From: Spinellus fusiger
Lineage: Eukaryota > Mucoromycota > Mucoromycetes > Mucorales > Phycomycetaceae
Direction of reading: 5' to 3'
DNA length: 64,000 bases
Assembly: GCA_025094145.1 (NCBI GenBank)
Contig: JALLLS010000001.1
Span: forward strand, 1,116,001 to 1,180,000
Shown: positions 38,849 to 48,660 of the stretch, piece after piece
Position numbering within the stretch: position 1 is the first letter of the stretch
Layout: every line of letters starts with the position of its first letter
Position numbers and translations under genes: made by a program
Notes under the pieces: generated by a model
What the model saw: the letters and a program-made list of their open reading frames with translations, nothing else
Told to the model about the DNA's origin: nothing
Databases searched by the model: none

Positions 38849-40865
38849 TTAATCTACTTCTTCAACAGTAGGACCAGATTCAGCACCTGGACCACCAGCA
38901 CCACCACCAGGGAATCCACCACCAGGGAATCCGCCGCCAGGCATACCACCAGGCGCACCACCAGCACCAGCACCAGCATAGAGTTTAGTCATGATGGGGT
39001 TGGCGACTTCTTCAAGTTCTTTTTGACGAGACTCGTATTCTTCCTTGCTGGCTTCAGCACTGTTATCAAGCCACTGGATAGCCTCATCAACAGCCTTTTG
39101 CAGGGCTTCCTTGTCAGAGGCTTCAAGTTTCTTGCCAGCTTCCTCATTAAGAGTGTTGCGAAGGTTGTAAGCATAAGACTCAAGACCATTTCTGGCGGAA
39201 ATGCGAGCAGCAGCAGCCTCATCTTCAGCCTTGTACTTCTCGGCATCGTTCACCATGCGCTCAATATCCTCCTTTGTAAGGCGGCCCTTGTCGTTGGTAA
39301 TAGTGATCTTGTTGGATTTGCCAGTCGTCTTGTCCAATGCAGTGACATTGAGAATACCATTGGCATCAATATCAAAGGTCACCTCTACTTGAGGAACGCC
39401 ACGAGGAGCAGGAGGAATGCCAGTCAATTCAAACTTGCCAAGCAGGTTGTTGTCCTTGGTACGAGCACGTTCACCCTCGTACACTTGAATCAAGACACCG
39501 GGCTGGTTATCGGCATAGGTAGAGAAGATCTCAGACTTCTTGGTGGGAACCGTCGTGTTACGCTTGATCAAGGCAGTCATGACACCACCAGCAGTTTCAA
39601 TACCAAGAGAAAGAGGAGCCACATCCAACAAGAGCAGAGAGTCTGTCTTCTCAGAAGTATCACCTGTCAAGATAGCGGCCTGGACAGCAGCACCATAAGC
39701 AACAGCCTCATCAGGGTTGATGGACTTGCAGGGCTCCTTGCCGTTGAAGAAGTCAGAGACCATCTTCTGGATCTTGGGGATACGAGTGGATCCACCCACC
39801 AAGACAATTTCATGGACAGAGCCCTTGTCGATCTTGGAGTCCCGGAGAACCTTCTCCACAGGCTCCATGGTTGTTCTGAAGAGATCCTGGTTGAGTTCTT
39901 CAAAGCGAGCACGAGTGAGAGAGGTGTAAAAGTCAACACCCTCGAACAAGGAGTCAATTTCAATAGTTGTCTGAGCAGAAGAAGACAGAGTGCGCTTTGC
40001 TCTTTCACAGGCAGTACGGAGACGACGGATAGAACGAGCATTGTCAGTGATGTCCTTCTTGTACTTGCGCTTGAACTCCTGAGCAAAGTGGTTGACAAGA
40101 CGGTTATCAAAATCCTCACCACCCAAGTGGGTATCACCAGCAGTGGCCTTGACTTCAAAGATGCCGTCTTCAATGGTCAGGAGAGAGACATCAAAGGTTC
40201 CGCCACCCAAATCGAAGATGAGAACATTGTGCTCTCCCTTGGCCTGTCTGTCCAGTCCATAAGCAATGGCAGCAGCTGTGGGCTCGTTGATGATACGGAG
40301 GACATTGAGACCAGCAATAGCACCAGAATCCTTAGTAGCCTGGCGCTGGGAGTCATTGAAGTAGGCAGGGACAGTGATGACGGCACTGTCTACTTTGGTG
40401 CCAAGGTATCCCTCAGCGGTCTCTCTCATCTTGATGAGAACCATGGAGGAGATTTCCTCTGGTGTGAATACCTTGGTCTCTCCCTTGAATTGGACTTGAA
40501 TGTGGGGCTTATCATCCTTGTTAATGACATTGTAGGAGAAGTGCTTCATGTCAGACTGGACTTCACTATCATTGAATCGACGACCAATGAGACGCTTAGC
40601 ATCAAAAACAGTGTTATGAGGGTTCATCTATGAAAGATGAGAGAGTGAGATGGCCCATTCTTATTTGACATAACAGTTGCATTGTACTTACAGCCACTTG
40701 GTTCTTTGCAGCATCGCCAATAAGACGTTCAGTGTCTGTAAAGGCCACAAAGGAGGGAGTTGTTCTGTTGCCCTGGTCATTGGCAATGATCTCCACACGG
40801 TCATTCTGCCATACACCAACACAAGAATAGGTGGTTCCAAGGTCAATTCCAACGGCTTTTGTCAT
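38849..40865 (-). CDS. Cytosolic Hsp70 chaperone (SSA type)
   Basis: Two exons, 40865-40692 and 40627-38849, give 650 aa. The ATPase domain shows [60 protein letters not shown] and [13 protein letters not shown]. The substrate-binding domain follows, then a Gly-Met-Pro-rich tail ending GPTVEEVD. The EEVD end marks the cytosolic form and binds TPR co-chaperones. The intron (40628-40691) falls after the first 58 codons with clean GTAAGT and CATAG borders. A heat-shock-element-like site lies 425 bp upstream. The opposite strand has an open frame of nearly the full exon length, a familiar side effect of Hsp70 codon usage. Confidence 0.98.
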
Positions 40866-41289
40866 TTTGATTCAGGTTAAGGGTTGTATAAGAGAAGAGA
40901 GAGAAATAATAATTAGAAAAAAAGGTAAAGAAATAAGTCCAGTGGCAGATTCGCATGCCATTTTATATGCAATGGGGAAGAATAGAAAAGAAATCCACAG
41001 AAGTCAATCTGAACTCTGGTTGGCTGTCCATTACGCATGACGAGTCTTTGTGTTCGGAGTTGGTATATTATTTTATATTACAATCTATACAGAAATTGCT
41101 AGATGATTCATGCAGTTTCTCACAAATTCTATACCCGGATTAGTCACTAAAAGATTCTATGGGACTTTTATCTTGGTGAAACTCCTTGGGTGACGTTATT
41201 CTCTCAAGACAAGGCTATTCCCCTTTTGCACTGGCGGTGGGTCACTCCTATTTGTTAGATGGATGCTATAGGGTGCTCCATGTTCTTTC

Positions 41290-41297
41290 TTCTAGAA
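41290..41297. promoter_or_regulatory. Heat-shock-element-like TTCTAGAA
   Basis: Perfect head-to-head TTC/GAA units (nTTCnnGAAn), with a further TTC just upstream at 41287-41289, 425 bp from the HSP70 start. HSF binding is expected for such sites. A full three-unit spacing is not met. Confidence 0.4.
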
Positions 41298-41650
41298 GAG
41301 TGGCCCTTATCAAGACACATATCCAAAGCAGCATTGCAATTGACCCATAAAGTGTATGTACAGCCTCAAGTCCTGCCTATGGAGGAAGGGAAAAAAAAGG
41401 GAAAAAAAAGGGAAAAGTATCCAACCTTAACATCAGTACTACAGCAAAAGGACATGATTAAAAATGATAAACAAACAGGATAAACAAAGGCCATGTATTC
41501 AATGAAAAAGGCATTGTTAGCTTGAATGTCTTCATCGTCAACAGGGTAGGGTATGGAATAGAGTGTATAATTGACTTTATATTAGAGATGAACTACACAT
41601 CTTGCTGGCTAGATTTCCTTTGTTTAATCCAAGAATACAGTGTGTAGTGT

Positions 41651-41731
41651 CTATGTTATGTATTCTATGTTATGTTATGTATTCTATGTTATGTTATGTA
41701 TTCTATGTTATGTTATGTATTCTATGTTATC
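41651..41731. repeat. 19-bp tandem repeat (TTCTATGTTATGTTATGTA)n
   Basis: About four copies; TTC recurs exactly every 19 bp at 41663, 41682, 41701 and 41720. Confidence 0.9.
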
Positions 41732-42029
41732 GTTTATAAAGTATCATCTTGTAGATAATATTAAAAAAAAAAGAAGTATAGTATTCTTCTTTTTCTTAGC
41801 CATATACTGTTCAAACACTACACGGCATCTGAGTTGAGTAGTCGTATGTTTCTTCCTTGTATGTTTATCAAGAATAAATACAAATGCTACTTTATCTTTT
41901 TCTTTAGAGTGTGTCTAACCAATTATAATCTTCAGAGTGCAATGTCACTATACCACCCTCACTAACTGGCGCAATGGCCACAGTAGTTTTGGTCATTTTC
42001 AAGTAGGATTCTCCAAGCCACTCTTGTCC

Positions 42030-42236
42030 TGAATAATAATAATAATAATAACACTAATAATAATAATACCACTAATAATAATAATAACACTAGTAATAAT
42101 AATAACACTAGTAATAATAATAACACTAGTAATAATAATAACACTAGTAATAATAATAACACTAGTAATAATAATAACACTAGTAATAATAATAACACTA
42201 GTAATAATAATAACAACAACAACAACAACAACAGTA
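42030..42236. repeat. 18-bp minisatellite (AATAATAATAACACTAGT)n
   Basis: About ten copies, the central ones identical, flanked by simpler AAT and AAC runs. It lies immediately outside the left terminal repeat of the Fanzor-bearing element at 42279. Confidence 0.92.
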
Positions 42237-42473
42237 AACACCTTATTATGTTGTATTGTCTTTCTTCTCTTCCTTGTCTACACACCAGGAGGTCTTTAGG
42301 ATATAAAAAGAAATAGTCGAAATACAATTGTTTAAAAATGACATCGATTTGAAAAGGAGCAAAAATAAATTGAGATGTATTCATGTTAGTTTTTAAATAA
42401 ATATTATTATGTTGATTTACCTGTAAATATCTGAATCCTGGAGGAAACCACTTTCGATGTAACGATATGATAT

Positions 42474-42586
42474 AATATGAATGCATCAAAGAATATCTAT
42501 TCTTCTCGACACAATGGAGCTGGTCTGTAGTGACCCTTTAATCCTTTTTCTGCAATTGTATAGATATTCTTTGATGCATTCATATT
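42474..42586. repeat. 27-bp perfect inverted repeat at the Fanzor 3' end
   Basis: The arm at 42474-42500 is the exact reverse complement of 42560-42586, with a 59-nt loop. The right arm encodes the RuvC-III motif of the Fanzor relic and the left arm spans its stop codon, so the transcript would fold into a long hairpin. Confidence 0.95.
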
Positions 42587-43535
42587 TCTGTTCCAAACAA
42601 TTCCACAACTTTGGCAAGCGTGGATATTGTTGAAATTTATTAATACCTCAGTGAGAATATTTGTGTTATAAGTGTGGCAGATCTTGAGAACAAAAGAAGA
42701 AGACAAAGTAACTTAAAAGAGCCTTTTATATTAGGTGAGAGGTCAATCACATTTACCTTTGATGTAAGGAACTCATCAATATCAACCACAAGAAGATCTC
42801 CACCCTTTTGTCTCTTCTTCAGTGATTGATATAATATTCTTGTCAAACCAACACGATGACCTTTAAACTTGGCAGCATCTTTTACCTTTATTCCTGCACC
42901 ATAAGAAACGACTGGCAGCTTGGTAGGATCATACTCCAATATTCTTAGGTGCCAAAACCCCTTCTCACCAATAAAACAGTAAAAATAATTAGCTCGAGAT
43001 GTATTAATGTACTCTATATGTGTGTATCGTATTACCCTTTCACTGGCGCCTTCTTGCCTTTGTTCTTTGTTCTTTCCTTTGTACTTATCGTATTTTCTGC
43101 CTCCATTCACTAAAATATTGGCTATTTCTTCATATGCTTTCTGTACGCCTTAATATAGATGGAGACGTGTCTCAGCAGTGTTGTTGTTGTTGAAGGCTAG
43201 TATCTGCTGCAAGTTCAAGAAAATATAGAATACATAACCCAAGTATGAGGTTATAGAGGCGGTTTTGGTTGTAGGGATGTTTATCTAAACGTCTGTCAAA
43301 TTCTCTTGATTCATTCTTTGTGTTGTTGTTGTTTGTTATTCGAACTGACTCAGTCATTGTGTAATATTCTTTTGTTGAGCATCCTCTGATATCATGTGTT
43401 TGCTCCGTTTCCCCTGTATGCATCAGTAAATATATGATTTCGCTCAGGGTCGGCACCACATAAAGACAATTGGTCAAGCTTTTGTTGTTCAACTGCCTAT
43501 CCAACATGCTCAACATCAATTAATTGATTGCATCT
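42497..43535 (-). pseudogene. Fanzor (eukaryotic TnpB-like RNA-guided nuclease) pseudogene
   Basis: Conserved Fanzor motifs occur in order on the minus strand: a RuvC-I-like GADPERNHIF (Asp codon 43449-43451), STKEYYTMTES, YEEIANILVNGGRKYDKY, the RuvC-II segment VVDIDEFLTSK (Glu codon 42772-42774), a zinc-finger half ACQSCG and a RuvC-III-like WNRNMNASKNI. An intron (42683-42756) splits TSK from ICHTYN. Breaks: a frameshift after RuvC-I, another near 43250, a stop codon at 43150-43152, no N-terminal half, the second zinc-finger Cys read as Tyr, and the RuvC-III Asp read as Asn (42584-42586). Fanzors are programmable RNA-guided DNA nucleases that ride in eukaryotic transposons. This copy cannot make an active enzyme. 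The assignment rests on motifs, not on a database search. Confidence 0.8.
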
Positions 43536-43542
43536 GTAGCTC

Positions 43543-44762
43543 TACACACCCAAAGATTGTTGGGATATATAAAGAAATATCTTGAGAATGAAATCGCAAT
43601 ATTCTTATGATTGGCTAATATGTTTTAAAATGCTTTTTCGCTGTCTAAATGGTCAATTTCAAACTCTACCTGCCTGTTTTAGCAATAGCTACTGACTTTA
43701 TAATTAAAAAGTATAGAATTGGCTGTAAAGAAAAGAGATAGAACAAGAATCACCTCAAAATTATAACTCAGTCACTGATGTTCTTCTCTTAACATAATGT
43801 GTTATCCATAAGCCCACAGTATTTGCAGTATGACAATGTTTAAAAAATATTTATTGTAGGACTCACACTGAATTAACTCTAGTGGTCATTGTCCATAAAA
43901 TAGAACCAAGCTTACTTACATTGAGAACTTTATAGCCATTCATTGACTCAATTTTTATAATCACCTCAATTATCTTATTGTAACTGGTATTAACAATAGT
44001 ACTTAATGATAAAGTATTGTTTCTAATACTGTATCTTAGGCTCAAGGCAAATAGAGTGTGAATTGTTTGACTTGTGGATTTTATAAGTGGAGGCTAGTAT
44101 ATACATTACCAGAATAATAGATGAAATATTATTATTTGTTTTGATATTCTCCTATATTTGTTATTTCCTACACTGCACATACAATTTGCTATTCAAGTAC
44201 TAATCAAGATGGGCATATCTGAGCAAGGTAATGTGCCATTATTAACAAAGAGAAACAATAAAAGGAATTGATAGACACCAACAAGAACTACTCTAGTGAT
44301 AAAAAGGCAAGCAGTGTCTTCATCTGGTATTGAGTTCATCGTAATCCATAAGACACTCATTGCATTGTTAATAAATAAAGACTCCTTTCAAGTCAGTCTT
44401 AGGTGGTCTTCTACAAGGTCAATTATGTCTAGGGTATACTTCTGAGCATAGTTATCTATCTTCCAAGGATAAAGCACAAGTCTTTTAAGTTGTGGATTCT
44501 ATTGCTATGAAGGGAATGCACTTGGGCAGTAGCTATAGTCATACTATACTATAATCTATACTATTACAATAAACAATTTTATTCATAAACACCTCTATTG
44601 ATAATACAATTTGATAGTGAGGTATCCACAAAAGGAAACAATTATTTGAATATCCACAAACCTTTATTTTTAAACACAGTTCCATAAAAGGGCAAAATAT
44701 TTTTGGTCTAAAAAGGAAGGAGATGTCACCGCTTAAAGGCCAGAAAAATCTCCTGGTGTGTA
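43543..44762 (+). mobile_element. Non-autonomous DNA transposon (MITE-like), copy B
   Basis: About 1.2 kb, homologous to copy A from its left end (GATATATAAAGAAAT, ATGATTGGCTAATATG) to its right end (CCGCTTAAAGGCCAGAAAAA). It has roughly 440 bp extra between about 43807 and 44245, bounded by a near-repeat of AATGTG. TA lies at both ends. No transposase is visible; the extra segment holds an unexplained 60-codon minus-strand frame. Confidence 0.7.
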
Positions 44763-44980
44763 GAATGCCAAAGATGCCTCCACTGATAAGGATGACAATG
44801 CGACACCTTTAGCAGTCCAGCCTGCTTTGGCTGAATTGGATTCAATTCAATCCACTTTCTTAATTTTGATTTTGATTTTGTTTGATTTTACCAAAGAATC
44901 AAACTTCCTTTATCAGTCACACTTTTGAGCCTCCCATTTTCTCTGATTTGCTTATTTCTTTCACGACAGCCTTACCTGAC

Positions 44981-46244
44981 ATGGACAGGTTTTTCTCGAC
45001 AGCGACCACCACAGATAATGCGGCCGAATTCAAATTTGGTAACGAATAGAAAGAAAGAAAGAAAAACACAAGAAACACAATGCTCATAGTCTCGTTAAAA
45101 GCAGAAGATGACTCTATTACGAATTCAAGTAGTTCGCTGCAAAATTGGATTGGCTGGTTCTGCTCGCTGTCGGGTCATGAGTTCTATGCAGAAGTACCAG
45201 AAGAATTCATTGAAGACGACTTCAACCTTACTGGCCTGTCTGCTCTAGTCCCATACTATAACGAGGCATTAGAGATGATCCTTGATGTAGAGCCTGAAGA
45301 CTACAATGACGAAAAAGACATGCTGCAACACGAGGATGAGGAGGAGGAAGACGAGGAGGAGGAAGACGAGGAAGACGGGTTTTGGAGAGAACGCAGCATC
45401 AGAACACAGAAAGGGCGTGTGGAGCCTCGACTCGTAGAGCCCTATGCAGTCATGTTGTATGGGCTTATTCACCAACGCTATCTACTGACACGCAATGGAC
45501 AGAGAGTGATGGCTGAGCGCTATGCATCGGGACAGTTTGGTGTCTGTCCTCGTGTATTCTGTGGAAAATGCCCCATCTTGCCCTGTGGTCGTTTTGAAGA
45601 AACTGGACAAGAGAGCATTCGCATGTACTGTCCTCGTTGTATGGATTTATACAGTGCACCCAGCTTAATACACCAGTGTATTGATGGTAAGTGGTTTAAT
45701 GGAATGCCTATCTTACAGTCCTTTCATAGGTGCACATTTTGGTTCTACCTATCACCATCTTATGTTCCTTGCTTATCCTGAGCTGGTGCCTGCACCCAAA
45801 CAACAAATATACCAGCCTCGTATTTTTGGTTTCAAAGTAAATGAAATGGCACCCATAGGCCCCAGAATGCAATGGCTTAGAATGCGGCCTCAGTATGGGC
45901 AGGATGATAGCGAGGAAGGAGAGGAAGACGGAGAGGAGGAGGAGGAGGAAGAAGAGGAAGAAAAAGGAGGAAGAAAAAGAAGAGGAGGTGAAGGAGAAAA
46001 TCCTGATGGGAATAATTCGCAAGAAGACACGGTGGGTAAGGTAAACAGACGCGATGTCACAGCACTCTAGGGAGGCTATTGTTGTGACATGCCTTCTTAT
46101 GGATTAAAACTCTAGCCGGTCCCATCGCAGGCGGTGGAACATAGGCAAGAGGGAGAGGAACGCTTAGAAACGCTAACGAATCAGACGGAACGATGGCACA
46201 TTAAGGAGACTGGCCTTAATAGCTTCTTTCGACGGTGGCTCTAA
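44981..46244 (+). CDS. Casein kinase 2 regulatory (beta) subunit
   Basis: Four exons (44981-45038, 45105-45686, 45730-46040, 46116-46244) give 359 aa. Core motifs: NWIGWFCSLSGHEFYAEVPE, EFIEDDFNLTGL, MLYGLIHQRYLLT, then the zinc finger CPRVFC and YCPRCMDLY, and GAHFGSTYHHLMFLAYPE. CK2 beta dimers hold two catalytic subunits and steer substrate choice. Exon 1 (MDRFFSTATTTDNAAEF) is preferred over an in-frame ATG at 45080 because its splice restores an acidic start without a gap. The last exon is inferred from an in-phase AAG/GTAAAC donor and a charged frame ending FFRRWL; without it the protein stops at 46070. Oddities: an acidic Glu/Asp insert at about residues 90-105 and a long Glu-rich C-terminal extension. 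Confidence 0.9.
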
Positions 46245-47056
46245 TTCCATTCTTACTATTGAATCTAAAAATAAATATTTGTTACTAGCACACCTTATAT
46301 AGAGAGAAAGAAAAAAGCATTGATCAGTTTGATTCTAAAGATTGACTCTGGGTGCATAATACTAGCACTATAAAAAAAGGGCATAATGGTTGTAATTCGA
46401 TCTACAGGGATTTATTTGTAGTTTTTATGTTATCGAATGAGGACATACCTACCAAGTAGGTGAACAGTAATACTAGGCCACTCTTTGAATTAGCAGATGG
46501 TTCAATGACTAGAATGTATTTTAATAAGAGTAGCTAGAAAGCAGCACTATGAATCAATATTCCTTAAGAGAGAGAGAGAGAGAGGTGTGTGTGTGTGTGT
46601 GGATATGTGTGGACGTGTGGATATGAAAAAGACCGAAAGAGAGAGCGAACAAAGGCAAGAGCGGAAGAGTAGAAGAGAGAGTAAAAGAGCACCAAGATTG
46701 TCTTGTAGCAATAGTAAAAAAAAAAGGTAAAGAGTAAAGTCAGGAGCATGATTGATTACACATATTGGTTGTAATTATATTGCAGATCCTTCAAAATTCT
46801 TCCAACTTGAGTTTGATAACCTTCTTCATTCTCTCTCTCTTTCTTTTCTATTGTTATAACCGCCAAGATACATGCGATTAAAGAGATCCAAGCAATAGAA
46901 AGCTTAGCAACAACATATACACACACATATATATAAATATATAAATATATATTTGTAATATCAAAGCAATAAAACAATACAAAAAGACAAAGTAGCATCA
47001 GAGCATCAGAGCAGTAGCAAGACAAGTCGTAGTGTTTGGTTCCTAATGGCAGTCCA
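46245..47056. other. Intergenic region with (AG)n and (TG)n runs
   Basis: Contains AG and TG dinucleotide runs at 46567-46600 and AT-rich DNA. No gene is supported. Confidence 0.5.
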
Positions 47057-47689
47057 ATGAACCCAACGCCCTCATCTCTGCCTAACAAAAGCCATTCAAA
47101 AATCTCCGAGCATTTATCCTCAATCACTATCATCATCATCGTCTTGGGCACACTCTCTTGTGTAGCCATCACACTTATCCTTTGGTACTTTTGTTCTTAT
47201 CATAGAAAAAGTAAATCGTGTAGCAGCATCGAGGAATCCACTACAGAACGCAAAAAACTAAAATGGACTCTTCAGCAGGTCTATAAAGCTCCAGCACCAC
47301 CCTCACCCACCTACGACCTTGTATTTTTTTCTATTCTCCAACATCCACCAAAGCCACTGATTCCTTCTACAAGAAAATGCAGTAGAGCAGACGAAAGTAC
47401 AGTGTTTGAAGATGGATACTCCTATACAACTCATTACAGCTATCCCAGAAAGCTCTCTACTGCCAATTGTGATGGTGACAATCTTATTCTTATGTCGCTG
47501 GCTCGACAAAGAGAAGAGGACCGAGCAGGCTACTATAGAATACCCACCCGTATGACAGTGCTTCCTGCTCATAGTGGTAGCAGCAGCAATGTATCTACAT
47601 TTGTTCCTACTCAGTCTGGTGACAATTTACAGAATGAAGAGGCAGTAATAATGCATCGAATGTCAGTGGCATCCTACCAGGTTTGGTAG
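47057..47689 (+). CDS. Unknown single-pass membrane protein
   Basis: A 210-aa single-exon frame. A short Ser/Pro-rich N-terminus (MNPTPSSLPNKSHSK) precedes one strong membrane helix (SITIIIIVLGTLSCVAITLI, then LWYF). A basic stop-transfer (HRKSK) leads into a 155-residue tail. The tail is rich in Ser, Tyr and Pro (APAPPSPTY, SYTTHYSYPRKLST) and would face the cytoplasm if the N-terminus is outside. I do not recognise a family. A Tyr/Pro-rich tail suggests protein-protein contacts, but this is inference. An unrelated membrane protein with the same layout lies convergently at 48661-49458. Confidence 0.6.
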   Translation: MNPTPSSLPNKSHSKISEHLSSITIIIIVLGTLSCVAITLILWYFCSYHRKSKSCSSIEESTTERKKLKWTLQQVYKAPAPPSPTYDLVFFSILQHPPKPLIPSTRKCSRADESTVFEDGYSYTTHYSYPRKLSTANCDGDNLILMSLARQREEDRAGYYRIPTRMTVLPAHSGSSSNVSTFVPTQSGDNLQNEEAVIMHRMSVASYQVW

Positions 47690-48660
47690 CCATCTGCAAG
47701 TGCTCGGATTGTATCTCGGTAACATGGGCTTATTATTTCTTTTTTCTTTTTCTTTTTTTCTGGCTCTTCTCTTGCTTTTCTTTTTCTTTTTCTTTTTCTT
47801 TTTCTGTCTTTAGTTCTCCCTACATCTGACCCACCCACATCACTTATATATCTATTTGTAAATTAACAGCCCCTCCCTCATTTCATCTGATATAGAATCT
47901 GATGTCTTATAGTATATCTAGTCCCATTTTCATAACAATATAATTAGAAAACTTCTAAATCCAATATGTATATATCACCAAAGCATCTAAATAAGAATAA
48001 AACACTTTTTATTTATGTAACATTTTTATATTTACTAATGTGTGTATTCAATGACAAACCTATGCCAATGTATAGACTACTTCAAATAATGACAGGATAT
48101 TTATATATCCTCATTTATATTTATATACATATATACATATATGTATAAATAAATGAGGATATAAACAAAATAGACTGCTGCTGCTGCTTTTGATGCCGAT
48201 CATCTGTAGACGGCACAACTACAGTTTGATGAAATATGTTCAATCCATTGGCTTAAAACCTTAAACTCATCTTACCAAATCGTGGCCCCTTGCTGCAGAG
48301 ATAAATGTGATAGGTAATGCAATGAGGTAAACTGAATACTTTCTTCATGTCTATTGACAGAGCTGTACATGAATCTGAATAAGCCTTCTTTGATATCAAG
48401 TACATCAAATAGTTGATATACGAAAGAGCTACCCTGGCAGTTTGGTATATTATTTCTCTGTTTTCATGATTCACCATGATCTCCTCAACCATCTCATTCA
48501 GTATTCTATTGAACCTTATATATTTTTGACTCCAACACTAAAGGTACACTCAATAGCAGATCTCTTATGCATATACTTGATAATAATATATCCATAGTGC
48601 ATCACATACAAAAACAATTTACATTAATAAACACTACTGAAAATAAATATATTGAAAAGG
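47690..48660. other. Convergent 3' region with simple repeats and a palindrome
   Basis: Holds a (TTTTTC)n run at 47775-47806 and an imperfect palindrome at 48101-48166. A 79-codon minus-strand frame at 48253-48492 starts with ATG (MVEEIMVNHENREIIYQTAR) but has no recognisable domain, so I do not call it a gene. Confidence 0.45.
48101..48166. repeat. Imperfect palindrome around ATATCCTCATTTAT
   Basis: ATATCCTCATTTAT on the left is mirrored by ATAAATGAGGATAT on the right, with further TATA/GTATA pairing between. The stem lies in AT-rich DNA about 400 bp downstream of the membrane-protein gene at 47057. Confidence 0.8.

Larger units (their letters stand above)
40866..42278. other. HSP70 promoter and repeat-rich region
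   Basis: Contains the HSP70 promoter side, then two tandem arrays (41651-41731 and 42030-42236). I see no gene. A minus-strand frame over 41999-42489 is a product of the array. Confidence 0.5.
42279..44762 (-). mobile_element. TA-bordered transposon carrying a Fanzor relic (composite or nested)
   Basis: The left end at 42279 reads TACACACCAGGAGGTCTTTA. The right end at 44762, read inward on the minus strand, reads TACACACCAGGAGATTTTTC. The outer 13 bp match perfectly in inverted orientation, with TA at both ends. Inside lie a broken Fanzor gene (minus strand, 42497-43535) and, from 43543, a segment homologous to the non-coding copy A. An internal left-type end at 43543 (TACACACCCAAAGATTG) suggests that copy B is nested in, or abuts, the Fanzor element, removing the 5' part of its gene. 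Tc1/mariner-like elements are among the known hosts of Fanzor genes. Confidence 0.6.

Noticed and set aside
38840..40633. A 597-codon plus-strand open frame opposite HSP70 exon 2
   Set aside because: It mirrors the HSP70 coding frame almost exactly and has no domain of its own; long antisense frames are a known by-product of Hsp70 codon usage.
41999..42489. Minus-strand frame rich in Leu and Val
   Set aside because: Produced by the 18-bp minisatellite, not by selection for protein.
44763..44900. Protein-like frame (AKDASTDKDDNATPLAVQPA) just right of the transposon end
   Set aside because: It cannot be linked by phase to the casein kinase gene or to any start; it runs into an ATTTTG repeat.
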